A DNA stretch of 10,139 nucleotides from JASBSR01 sp963847575 (GTDB lineage Bacteria; Pseudomonadota; Gammaproteobacteria; SZUA-229), in NCBI GenBank assembly GCA_963847575.1, contig CAWKAL010000129.1, positions 1 through 10,139 of the forward strand, read 5' to 3'. Positions 1 to 6,245 of this stretch are shown one piece after another (positions within the stretch are counted from its first letter, which is position 1; every line of letters begins with the position of its first letter). The position numbers and the translations under genes are program-made. The notes under the pieces are model-generated. The model made no database searches and was not told where the DNA came from. It saw only the letters and a program-made list of their open reading frames with translations.

Positions 1-181
1 GCGAGAGCAGGGCGGCGGGGTCATCATTGCCGCCAAAAAAGAGTTTGCATTCCGGATTTATGATGACCATGACATACATTTCGGGTTTGCCGAGCATCTC
101 GGCGACCAGCTTCGATGCGTCCATGGCGAACTGCCTGTGATCGACAATGCTGGTATTGGTGCTGACTTGCAAAGTGGGCAC
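1..181 (-). CDS. MIF/tautomerase-family protein (partial, C-terminus off window)
   Basis: The 60 visible residues begin MPTLQVSTNTSIVDHRQF and contain LGKPEMYVMVI and KLFFGGNDDPAALLS. This is the layout of macrophage migration inhibitory factor (MIF)/phenylpyruvate tautomerase-like proteins: Pro right after the start Met (the catalytic N-terminal proline once Met is removed), a GKP-x-x-Y/V segment carrying the conserved Lys near position 32, and an F-GG-x-x-x-P-A strand-turn. About half of the usual ~115 residues is present. I chose the GTG start at 179-181 because it puts Pro at position 2 and has an AGGA ribosome site 8 nt upstream. It lies 18 nt after the DUF4124 gene on the same strand, so the two are probably co-transcribed. 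The family keto-enol tautomerises phenylpyruvate-like compounds in vitro; the bacterial substrate is usually unknown. Family membership is fairly certain, the physiological role is not. Confidence 0.85.
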   Translation of the reverse strand, partial: MPTLQVSTNTSIVDHRQFAMDASKLVAEMLGKPEMYVMVIINPECKLFFGGNDDPAALLS

Positions 182-199
182 GGTTATGTTCCTGTGAGT

Positions 200-742
200 T
201 TAGCGACAATATTCGCGGATGTTTTTGTTGAGCGCCTTTATCCGGTTTTGCTTTTGCTGCTCTGAAAGATAAACCGTGTTGCCCTTGCCATCAGTTTCGC
301 GCACCTGGCCGCGTGACTGGATAACGGCGAGGTCTGCGCGTGCCTGCTTGCATCGCTTGCGTTTTTCTGCCACTGGCATTTTGGGTTTTTCTTCGGCCGC
401 GGGCGGTGTGGCCTGTGCCGGTTGCTCAGCCTGTTTGTCATCCGGTTTTTTTTGCTGCTGTGAAGCGTCCTGCTTGCCTTCGTCAGTGTCAGCGGTATCG
501 TCCCCGCCAGTGCTTGCAGCGGATGAAGCAGGCGAGCCCGCTTTGATATTGATGCGTTCTGAGGGAGTGGTGGGCGGGCGCTGGGATTTGTCGCCGAATG
601 TGACCACGCCATTTTCATCCACCCATTTGTAAACCTGGCCGGCACTGGCGTCTGGCGCGTACGCCCCGGTGAGTGCAATCCCGGTGAGCAGCGCGGCGAA
701 GGCTGTAAAGGTCAAACCCGGGCGTGTTAGAGTGTGCAGCAT
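200..742 (-). CDS. DUF4124 domain-containing exported protein
   Basis: A 180-residue protein. Residues 1-34 look like a Sec signal peptide (hydrophobic run about 11-27, likely cut after ASA at 32-34). The mature N-terminus GQVYKWVDENGVVTFGDK is the hallmark of DUF4124, a small domain common in exported proteins of beta- and gammaproteobacteria. Residues about 75-125 are a low-complexity linker rich in Q, K, P, D, E and A. The C-terminal part (about 131-179) is a charged helix-rich segment bounded by C131 and C179, which could form a disulphide. An ATG with GGAG 8 nt upstream sets the start. Function is unknown; the protein is expected in the periplasm or envelope. It is the first gene of a probable two-gene unit with the MIF-family gene. 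Confidence 0.85.
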   Translation of the reverse strand: MLHTLTRPGLTFTAFAALLTGIALTGAYAPDASAGQVYKWVDENGVVTFGDKSQRPPTTPSERINIKAGSPASSAASTGGDDTADTDEGKQDASQQQKKPDDKQAEQPAQATPPAAEEKPKMPVAEKRKRCKQARADLAVIQSRGQVRETDGKGNTVYLSEQQKQNRIKALNKNIREYCR

Positions 743-785
743 GCTGTGGTCTCCATCCTGTTAGTTATGGGTGGTAATATATATC

Positions 786-817
786 CGCCGTGAAATAGAT
801 CCTCTATTTTGACGGCG
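786..817. repeat. imperfect inverted repeat in the DUF4124 leader
   Basis: CGCCGT (786-791) pairs with ACGGCG (812-817), and AAATAGA (793-799) pairs with TCTATTT (803-809) around a TCC loop. One G-T wobble (792/810) and one bulged base (811) separate the two blocks, giving about 14 pairs. It lies 44-75 nt upstream of the DUF4124 ATG, so it could fold in that mRNA leader or serve as an operator. No T-run follows on either strand, so it does not look like an intrinsic terminator. Confidence 0.55.
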
Positions 818-852
818 TGGACAAGTTGGGTACATACCCGGCCCTGTCTCTG

Positions 853-865
853 TGGCATTATGCCA
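853..865. promoter_or_regulatory. LysR-type T-N11-A box
   Basis: TGGCATTATGCCA is a perfect 13-bp interrupted palindrome with the T-N11-A form bound by LysR-type regulators. It sits 90 bp upstream of the LysR-family ATG at 955, in the divergent gap, as expected for an autoregulated LysR gene. Nearby are two more short inverted repeats: GGGTACATACCC (828-839) and GTGCG-ACTAA-CGCAC (922-936). The form of the site is seen directly; binding by the neighbouring regulator is inferred. Confidence 0.5.
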
Positions 866-868
866 TTT

Positions 869-886
869 CGAGGCTTCCGCGCCTCG
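869..886. repeat. short GC-rich hairpin
   Basis: CGAGGC (869-874) and GCCTCG (881-886) form a 6-bp stem around a 6-nt loop, just downstream of the T-N11-A box and 68 bp before the LysR-family start. It could be part of the regulatory region or a leader hairpin. No T-run follows, so there is no case for a terminator. Confidence 0.35.
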
Positions 887-954
887 ACTTTAACCCGGTG
901 TAGATTCAAACCAGGTTCGCCGTGCGACTAACGCACTAAAGCAATAGACTTATT

Positions 955-1860
955 ATGGCAGATCGTAGACTAAAAATTTTCCACACGGTTGCACGTTTGC
1001 TGAATTTCACCAAGGCGGCGGAAGAATTACATATGACCCAGCCTGCGGTCACATTTCAGATCCGTCAGCTCGAGGAGCAGTTCAATACGCGTTTGTTTGA
1101 CCGCACCCACAATCGCGTCACCCTGACCGAGGTGGGCAAGCAGGTGTTTGTCTACGCCGAGCGAATTTTGCAGCTCTATGAAGATATGACCATGAGCATT
1201 ACCGAGATTACCGGCGATGTCAGTGGCGGTGTGGCACTGGGCGCCAGCACCACGATTGCGGAATATGTACTGCCATTGTTGATTGGCCGATTCAATGCGA
1301 AATACCCTGATGTCAGTATTAACCTGAAAGAATCCAATACCGAAGACATTGTTTCCATGGTAGAAAATAATGTTATTGATCTTGGCATTGTTGAAGGCTC
1401 GGTAACCAATAAAAACCTGATTGTTGAAGCCTGCAGCATGGACCAGCTGGTGGTTATCATGCCGAATCATCATCCGCTTGCACAATCAACCTCGCTCAGG
1501 GTCAGTGATATTGTGCAGCATCCGTTTATCAGTCGCGAACACGGTTCTGGTACACAGGAAGTGATCCTCAAGTATGTCGAGCTGCATGGCAATAACGAAA
1601 GCCTCAATGTGTGTTTCGAGCTGAGCAGCCCGGAAGCCATCAAGGGGGCGGTCGAAGCCGGTATGGGGCTGTCGATCGTGTCACGCTCAACCATAAACAA
1701 GGAACTGAAACTCGGCACGCTCACTGCTGTCGAACTGTCTCCCAAGCTTGAACGGCCGTTTTCATTCGTGCGTCAACGTTACAAATTCAAATCCCGTGCG
1801 GCAGATGAACTGCTCAGCTTTGCCCAGCAATTTTGCAAGGACATGCATACAACAATATGA
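955..1860 (+). CDS. LysR-family transcriptional regulator (CysL-like)
   Basis: A 301-residue protein with the standard LysR layout. Residues about 3-62 form the winged helix-turn-helix (LKIFHTVARLLNFTKAAEEL, then MTQPAVTFQIRQLEE, then LFDRTHNRVTLTEVG). A linker helix follows, then a two-lobed effector-binding domain from about residue 90 to 295, beginning GASTTIAEYVLPLLIGRF. The effector domain most resembles the CysL/YeiE-type group, but the inducer cannot be read from sequence. No clear ribosome site precedes the ATG (AGACTTATT just before it). The stop codon overlaps the next gene's start as ATGA, so this regulator heads a translationally coupled three-gene unit. A T-N11-A box 90 bp upstream suggests self-regulation. 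Family call is firm; specificity is open. Confidence 0.92.
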   Translation: MADRRLKIFHTVARLLNFTKAAEELHMTQPAVTFQIRQLEEQFNTRLFDRTHNRVTLTEVGKQVFVYAERILQLYEDMTMSITEITGDVSGGVALGASTTIAEYVLPLLIGRFNAKYPDVSINLKESNTEDIVSMVENNVIDLGIVEGSVTNKNLIVEACSMDQLVVIMPNHHPLAQSTSLRVSDIVQHPFISREHGSGTQEVILKYVELHGNNESLNVCFELSSPEAIKGAVEAGMGLSIVSRSTINKELKLGTLTAVELSPKLERPFSFVRQRYKFKSRAADELLSFAQQFCKDMHTTI

Positions 1861-2210
1861 GTCAGAAACCTGACGGCAAAAGTCTGCTGCAAATTTTCGA
1901 GACGCTGGATGCAGAACGCCAGAACTCGCTGTTGCACTACGCTGAATTTTTACAGTCAAAAGGCGGGCTGGTAACAAATGAAATCGGTGAACCACAGGAC
2001 ATACCGCGGCCTGAATCCGAGACCGTCGTCGGCGCTATCAAACGCCTTAAACAAACCTATCCCATGGTCGAAAGTATGACAGTGTTTTCTGCGGCATCTT
2101 CACTGATGACCGATCATATGGTGAAAGGGCGTGATGCCACCGAAGTGATTAACGACATGGAAAAGCTGTTTGATGATTTCTACCGCCAGATGTTGCAGGA
2201 CTTAGAATGA
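1857..2210 (+). CDS. conserved-looking hypothetical protein, 117 aa
   Basis: I do not recognise this protein. I place the start at ATG 1857, where it overlaps the LysR stop as ATGA; an in-frame start at 1833 would add 8 residues inside the regulator gene. Residues about 8-32 (SLLQIFETLDAERQNSLLHY, then AEFLQSKG) form a strongly amphipathic helix. A Pro/Glu-rich turn follows (EPQDIPRPESE), then a helical half with Lys/Arg-rich KRLKQTYP and an acidic end (MEKLFDDFYRQMLQDLE). There is no signal peptide or membrane segment, so it is probably cytosolic. Its stop overlaps the permease start, again as ATGA. The double overlap implies fixed-ratio co-expression with the regulator and the permease. It could be a small accessory protein of either. 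Confidence 0.8.
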   Translation: MSQKPDGKSLLQIFETLDAERQNSLLHYAEFLQSKGGLVTNEIGEPQDIPRPESETVVGAIKRLKQTYPMVESMTVFSAASSLMTDHMVKGRDATEVINDMEKLFDDFYRQMLQDLE

Positions 2211-3281
2211 TCGAAATGTTACAGGCCTGGTATCAAAAACATTTTTCCAATCCCCAGGTCGTCATCCTGGCGCTGTTTCTTATCTTTGGTGCTGCTGTCA
2301 TCCTTATCTGGGGCAACCTGCTGGCGCCGGTACTTGCCAGCCTGGTCATTGCTTATGTTCTTGAAGGCATGGTCAAACATTTATGCAGGTTTGGCATACC
2401 GCGCCTGGTCGCGGTCATTATCAGCTTCATGGTGTTTATTACCAGTGTGGCGCTGATGTTGTTCGGACTGGTGCCGCTGGTATCAAAACAGCTGTCGCAG
2501 TTTGTGCAGGAATTCCCGCAAATACTCAACAAGCTTCAGCAGCTGATCATGGCCATTCCGGAAAAATACCCGGTGTTTCCCGAAAGCCAGATCAAGGAAA
2601 TGCTGTCGAGTTTTAATGCGGAGCTGGTTAACGTAGGACAAACAATTGTTTCGATATCACTCGGCTCGGTGGTGAACGTATTCACCCTGCTGGTGTTCAT
2701 GGTTGTAGTACCGCTTGCTGGTATTTTTCCTGCTAAAGGATAAGGATCAGATCCTGTACTGGTTCACGCGATTTCTGCCACAGGACAGTGATCTTTCTTC
2801 GCAGGTGTGGCGCGATGTCGATAGCAAGATGGCGAAATACATTCGCGGCAAAATGCTGGAAATAGTCATCGTCGGTGTTGCGACCTTCATACCACTCGCC
2901 GCGATGGGGATGAACTATGCGGCTACGCTCAGCCTGTTTGTCGGCCTGTCGGTGATTATTCCCTATGTCGGTGCTGTCGCGGTGACCATACCGGTGGCGA
3001 TGATCGCCTGGTTCCAGTGGGGCGCGGGCCCGGATTTTGTGTATGTAATGATTGCCTACCTGGTGGTGCAGTTTCTGGATGGCAATGTACTGGTGCCACT
3101 GCTCTACTCAGAAGTCGTCAACATGCATCCGGCTGCAATTATTATTGCAGTGCTGGTGTTCGGTGGTTTGTGGGGCGTGTGGGGCGTGTTCTTCGCCATC
3201 CCGCTGGCCACCCTGGTACAGGCAGTGATCAACGCCTGGCCGTCAGTGAAGCAGGCAACGGAAGAAGAAATCCCGGTTTAG
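2207..3281 (+). pseudogene. AI-2E/PerM-family permease, frame broken by +1 shift
   Basis: Two reading frames together make one AI-2E (PerM-like) family permease of about 358 residues, normal for the family. Frame one (2207-2743) gives 178 residues: paired N-terminal membrane segments, a third at about LVAVIISFMVFITSVALMLF, a soluble stretch around 98-140, and the start of the next membrane span. It then reads into a stop at 2741. Frame two resumes around 2715-2718 (LVFFLLKDKDQ) and runs to 3281, carrying the conserved IPYVGAVAVTIPVAM and DGNVLVPLLYSEVVNMHP, then FGGLWGVWGVFFAIPLATL. Dropping one base at 2714-2717 gives a continuous PLLVFFLLKDKD. Family members export small molecules or ions; AI-2 as substrate should not be assumed. 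The disruption may be a real mutation or a sequence error. It overlaps the upstream gene by ATGA. Confidence 0.85.
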
Positions 3282-3305
3282 AATGTTGCGATTATTTAAA
3301 GTATA

Positions 3306-3534
3306 AAAGCTTTGAAGCGAAACCACAGAGGCGCAGAGGTCGCAGAGAAAACCGAATTATTCTTAAAAAAATCGCCCCCTAAATCGCTAAGGAAATGTTT
3401 AATGTAGGGGGCATCGCACGTTAACATGCAGGAAAGCATTTCTTGTATAGTGCCTTTGCGGTGAATACGTTTTTTAAAAAAATAGTTTTTCTCTGCGTAC
3501 CTCTGCGCCTCTGCGGTTTCGCTTCTAAATCTTT
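3306..3534. mobile_element. MITE-like element with long inverted arms
   Basis: The left arm (3306-3352) and the reverse complement of the right arm (3485-3534) are nearly identical. The shared core GAAGCGAAACC-(A/G)-CAGAGGCGCAGAGGT continues as CGCAGAGAAAA, with one substitution, a one-base indel and small differences at the outer end. Each arm itself contains CAGAG spaced every 8 bp. The interior (about 130 bp) has no credible gene and contains a GCCCCCTA/TAGGGGGC hairpin. The right edge abuts the PepSY stop codon at 3536; the left lies 24 nt after the permease stop. From memory, repeats of the ACCACAGAGGCGCAGAGG type are scattered in many bacterial genomes. I see no clear target-site duplication. 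The mobile label is inferred from structure alone. Confidence 0.65.
3365..3412 (-). terminator. candidate terminator for the PepSY gene
   Basis: On the minus strand GCCCCCTA (from 3412) pairs perfectly with TAGGGGGC (to 3374), 8 bp around a 23-nt loop, followed by GA and seven T residues (3371-3365). This fits an intrinsic terminator about 125 nt after the PepSY stop at 3536. The loop is long and the hairpin lies within the repeat element, so the terminator role is tentative. Confidence 0.45.
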
Positions 3535-3535
3535 C

Positions 3536-4315
3536 CTAACCACGATGATGCTTACGATAATGCCGCTTGGTTTTCTGTTTTTGTCGGCGGCTCCACCACA
3601 CCCATAGCCCACTGAACGAAAGCCATAGCAATGCAATCGCGGCAGCATCCATGACGTACACACCGACACTGCCAAATATGCGGCCGCTGTGTAAATCCAG
3701 CATGACGCGTTCCATGCTCAGGCCCTTGCCGCGGAACGCCTGTAGCAGGGCATCGCGTTGTGCCTGGTCTATAGTTGCAGGCTCTGACCATGCAATGTCT
3801 TCGTTGCTGATGATGTCCCAGTCGATGATGTGTTCGTCAGCCATGTAATACATTGGCTCGCTGGTTTCAATCACCGGGCGCAGGTATTTCAGACCAAGTC
3901 GTCGGGTGTTGCTGAAACTGGTGCCGGTCGGGATACGTTCAACCAGTTCGCCTTCATTCGAAAGCAGCAGCAATTCGCTGTCAAATGCGATTACGATAAA
4001 CTGTTCTGCCCGGATTGCACCGCGCAGGCTTTGTTCATTGCTTGTAATAACGCTGTTATCGAAAAACAGCTGGTGTTGCCATTGTGTAATGAGGTGTTGA
4101 TCGACCGGGTAGCTGACAGGTTCACCGTCTGGCTCGAGTCCGTACCAGTCGAGAATCAGCGGTGACTGTACATAGTTTTCATCAAGCGCGAGTTGTTCCG
4201 TGTGATTGAGCAGTATGCCGGTAATGGCGAGCACAATCACCAGCACCATTGCGAGCAGGCCAATGCGACGGTGCCATAGAAATGCAGTGAAGCGTTTAGG
4301 TTTACTTCGGGTCAA
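3536..4315 (-). CDS. PepSY-associated TM domain protein
   Basis: A 259-residue inner-membrane protein with a short basic N-terminus (FLWHRRIG), a first membrane segment at about 18-36, a periplasmic domain of about 175 residues, and a C-terminal segment at about 217-241 ending SGLWVWWSRR. The MLDLHSGRIFG stretch before the last span and the WHRRIG...LLNHT start are typical of PepSY_TM proteins. Conserved His residues (H15, H38, H209) are candidate ligands. The family includes ferrisiderophore reductases and partners of flavinylated proteins. The start is TTG at 4313-4315, which overlaps the end of the FMN-binding gene by 14 nt; AGG lies 8-9 nt upstream and no better start is near. The C-terminal tail is very basic. 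The role is probably transmembrane electron transfer with its neighbour; the substrate is unknown. Confidence 0.82.
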   Translation of the reverse strand: MTRSKPKRFTAFLWHRRIGLLAMVLVIVLAITGILLNHTEQLALDENYVQSPLILDWYGLEPDGEPVSYPVDQHLITQWQHQLFFDNSVITSNEQSLRGAIRAEQFIVIAFDSELLLLSNEGELVERIPTGTSFSNTRRLGLKYLRPVIETSEPMYYMADEHIIDWDIISNEDIAWSEPATIDQAQRDALLQAFRGKGLSMERVMLDLHSGRIFGSVGVYVMDAAAIALLWLSFSGLWVWWSRRQKQKTKRHYRKHHRG

Positions 4316-4832
4316 CGCGTGTTACCTGCTTATGCAGTAACAATGCAAGCCGTGCGACTTTTGTGAGCGCATTGACCGACAGTGTTGCACCGGAGATGTT
4401 GTCAATATAGGTATCGAGCTGCAGGTTGTCCTGCAGGCCGGCGTTATCGAACTGTTCGGTGAAAAAGCTGTGGCGCACTTCCCAGCCACGGCTCTCGCGG
4501 AAAATCAGTACGCGTATTTTTTCAATGCGATTATTGTTAATCACAATGCCAGTCGTAATTGGTTTGTCCTTGCCGATTTCATCCAGGATCCAGGCGCTGC
4601 GCCCGGCGTCCATCCAGTAGCGAATGCGCAAGCCGCGGTAGGCATGACCGAGGATGTCCGCCATCGCCTGTTTCAGGTTTTCATCCGGCCAGAAGACGTT
4701 GACCTCGGGCGTACTGGCGCCAAAACTTTCGCGGATAAATTCATCAGGTTGCTGGTATACACCACCGGCTAATACTGCGCCTGTGCCAAGCATTAGCGTG
4801 ATTGCAATCAGTAACAGTTTCAATTTTCCCAT
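4302..4832 (-). CDS. FMN-binding domain protein, periplasmic, probably flavinylated
   Basis: A 176-residue protein with a signal peptide or N-terminal anchor at residues 1-22 (KLLLIAITLMLGTGAVLA). The C-terminal half matches the FMN-binding domain of NqrC/RnfG. Residues 144-150 read DNISGAT, fitting the Dxx(S/T)GAT motif in which ApbE attaches FMN through a phosphoester to the Thr, here T150. The flavin would lie on the periplasmic side. It overlaps the PepSY gene by 14 nt, so translation is likely coupled and the two probably form a redox pair. No ribosome site precedes the ATG (TTTTGCGCC just upstream), and a strong terminator lies between it and the porin gene. Expression therefore depends on read-through or on a weak local promoter (a possible TACTAT at about 4839-4844). 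No apbE gene is in the window. Confidence 0.85.
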   Translation of the reverse strand: MGKLKLLLIAITLMLGTGAVLAGGVYQQPDEFIRESFGASTPEVNVFWPDENLKQAMADILGHAYRGLRIRYWMDAGRSAWILDEIGKDKPITTGIVINNNRIEKIRVLIFRESRGWEVRHSFFTEQFDNAGLQDNLQLDTYIDNISGATLSVNALTKVARLALLLHKQVTRVDPK

Positions 4833-4859
4833 GGCGCAAAATAGTATGACTTAATAATT

Positions 4860-4886
4860 AAAAAAACGGGGCGCATGGCGCCCCGT
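4860..4886 (-). terminator. intrinsic terminator after the porin gene
   Basis: On the minus strand a perfect 9-bp GC-rich stem (ACGGGGCGC / GCGCCCCGT, 3-nt loop) is followed at once by a run of about seven T residues. It starts 36 nt after the porin stop at 4922. It stands between the porin and the FMN-binding gene, so it would end most porin transcripts and let only part continue into the redox genes. Confidence 0.85.
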
Positions 4887-4921
4887 GTCGATATCGACCC
4901 ACCAGGCCAGCAGGAGTCAGG

Positions 4922-6035
4922 TTAAAACTGATAGCCAATACCAACATTAACACCGTCATTGTCACCGGCATTTTTATCCTGTGCCTGGTAATCAATTTTA
5001 ATCACAACATCTTCGTGCGGCCAGTAGTTGTAGCCAATATCAGACTGCGCTTGTTGAGTATCGGCTGCAACGCCACCGTTATCCCAGACATTGTGGCGTA
5101 CAAACACACCGTGTGATGGATTGAGTTTGTAGGCAGCTTCGATGTAACCGCCATCCTGCACGTCCTTGCCAAGCGCTTCTGCGCCGGCGCCATCGATGCG
5201 CCAGCTGGCATACAGCGCTTTCAGCGTTACCGGGCCGGTGTTCCAGATAGCATGGGTTTCGATCAGCGCGGCACCGTCGACATTGTCTGTGCTGTCCTGG
5301 GTAATATCATCCTGTACCTGCAAACTGGCGGCCAGTTCGAGGCCGGCCATGCCGGTGTATTTGATACGACCTGTCACAGCCCAGTTATTGGCGGGGGCCT
5401 CGGACACCTTGGTACGGCCACTACGAATATTGATTGCTCACAGGGTCTACGTCGATGCCGCTATGCAGTGCAATGTCATAGCTCACGCCGCTGTCGTTAT
5501 GGCCCGAGAGCATGGCGCCGCCTTCCCACCAGGTGGTCGGGATAATGTTTTTTTCAACCGGGTTGCGCTCTACCCCGTAAAAGGTTGTGGGTTCGTGGGT
5601 TTCATTGAGTATGCCCACCGGTAACAGGAATAGACCGGCGTTTAACCGAGTTTCTTCATCCAGGTCGAACTGGACATAGGCCTGCTCGATTTCAATTTCG
5701 CCATTCTGGCCTTCACCCGCGATGGAGTGCTCGATTTCAAATTCTGAGAAGAAGCGGATGTCGCTGTTGAACTGATGGTTGACGAACAGGACGAAACGGT
5801 GAAAATCCAGTTCTTTCTTGCGTTGCCCGCTGCCATCACCCGTGTTGTTGTAATGCAGTTCGCCGTAGCCGCCGATTTGAGTGTCCGTCTCCGAAGGCCC
5901 TGATTCGACCCGGTCGGCGAGCGCGTTGAGCTGATTTTGCAGTGCCTCGAATTCTGCATCGGTGACCGCCAGGGTGTTAGCCGAGAAGCTGGCGATGCCG
6001 CCAGCAGCGGCCAGGGTGAGGGCTTTGCGTAACAT
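4922..6035 (-). pseudogene. outer-membrane porin (OprP/O-like), frame broken by +1 shift
   Basis: Two frames join into one porin of about 370 residues. The start is ATG 6033-6035, with AGGAG 8 nt upstream, and gives a signal peptide MLRKALTLAAAGGIASFSAN-TLA cut after residue 23. The mature protein opens with a short coiled coil (DAEFEALQNQLNALADRVES) and then beta-barrel strands from QIGGYGELHY. The last strand ends NVGIGYQF, with the C-terminal Phe used for outer-membrane assembly. Frame one stops at 5421-5423 after SNQYS; frame two resumes as IRSGRTKVSEAPANNW. Dropping G5432 (C on the coding strand) gives SNNIRSGRTKVS and restores the barrel. The protein resembles phosphate-selective porin O/P-type channels, but the solute is unknown. 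A Fur-like box covers its promoter. The break may be a real mutation or a sequence error. Confidence 0.8.
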
Positions 6036-6081
6036 GTTTGGTTCTCCTGAAGTATTTAAACGTGAATCATAGATGGACTGC

Positions 6082-6109
6082 ATTGTACATAATGCAAATC
6101 TAAATGCAA
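6082..6109 (-). promoter_or_regulatory. sigma-70-like promoter for the porin gene
   Basis: On the minus strand TTGCAT (6109-6104) and TACAAT (6087-6082) are separated by 16 bp; the -10 differs from consensus at one base. It lies 47 nt upstream of the porin start codon. The -35 element falls within the Fur-like site. Confidence 0.5.
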
Positions 6110-6121
6110 ACGATTCTCATA
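6103..6121 (-). promoter_or_regulatory. Fur-box-like operator at the porin promoter
   Basis: Read on the minus strand, the core TGAGAATCGTTTGCA (6119-6105) matches the 7-1-7 Fur consensus TGATAATCATTATCA at 11 of 15 positions. It overlaps the likely -35 element of the porin promoter, where bound Fur-Fe(II) would repress. A direct repeat of AATGCAAA at 6091-6098 and 6103-6110 may extend the site. The match is seen by eye; regulation by Fur is inferred. Confidence 0.6.
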
Positions 6122-6169
6122 TACATTTAGGGGTATATTAGCCATCAGCCCCGCAATACCGTAGACGAT

Positions 6170-6199
6170 TTCAACTTGCGCATCATGATCACGTATAAT
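6170..6199 (+). promoter_or_regulatory. sigma-70-like promoter for the DUF4412-like gene
   Basis: A consensus TATAAT lies at 6194-6199, 46 bp before the ATG at 6246. The best -35 candidate, TTCAAC at 6170-6175 (18-bp spacer), is weak, so the call rests on the perfect -10. Confidence 0.45.
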
Positions 6200-6245
6200 G
6201 CCGGGCATTGTTTTTAGTGACTGATTGATTTTTCAGGAGATTCAA

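Noticed and set aside
2707..2743. Programmed +1 frameshift in the permease, as in prfB
   Set aside because: The CTT codon is not followed by a stop or slow codon and there is no upstream Shine-Dalgarno-like stimulator; the same change in two other genes favours extra bases.
2207..3281. Quorum-signal (AI-2) export as the function of the permease
   Set aside because: The family name is historical and members carry varied substrates; nothing in this window supports AI-2.
3421..3675. Open frame on the minus strand through the repeat element and the end of the PepSY gene
   Set aside because: It is made mainly of repeat-arm and out-of-frame PepSY sequence, with no start signal or family pattern.
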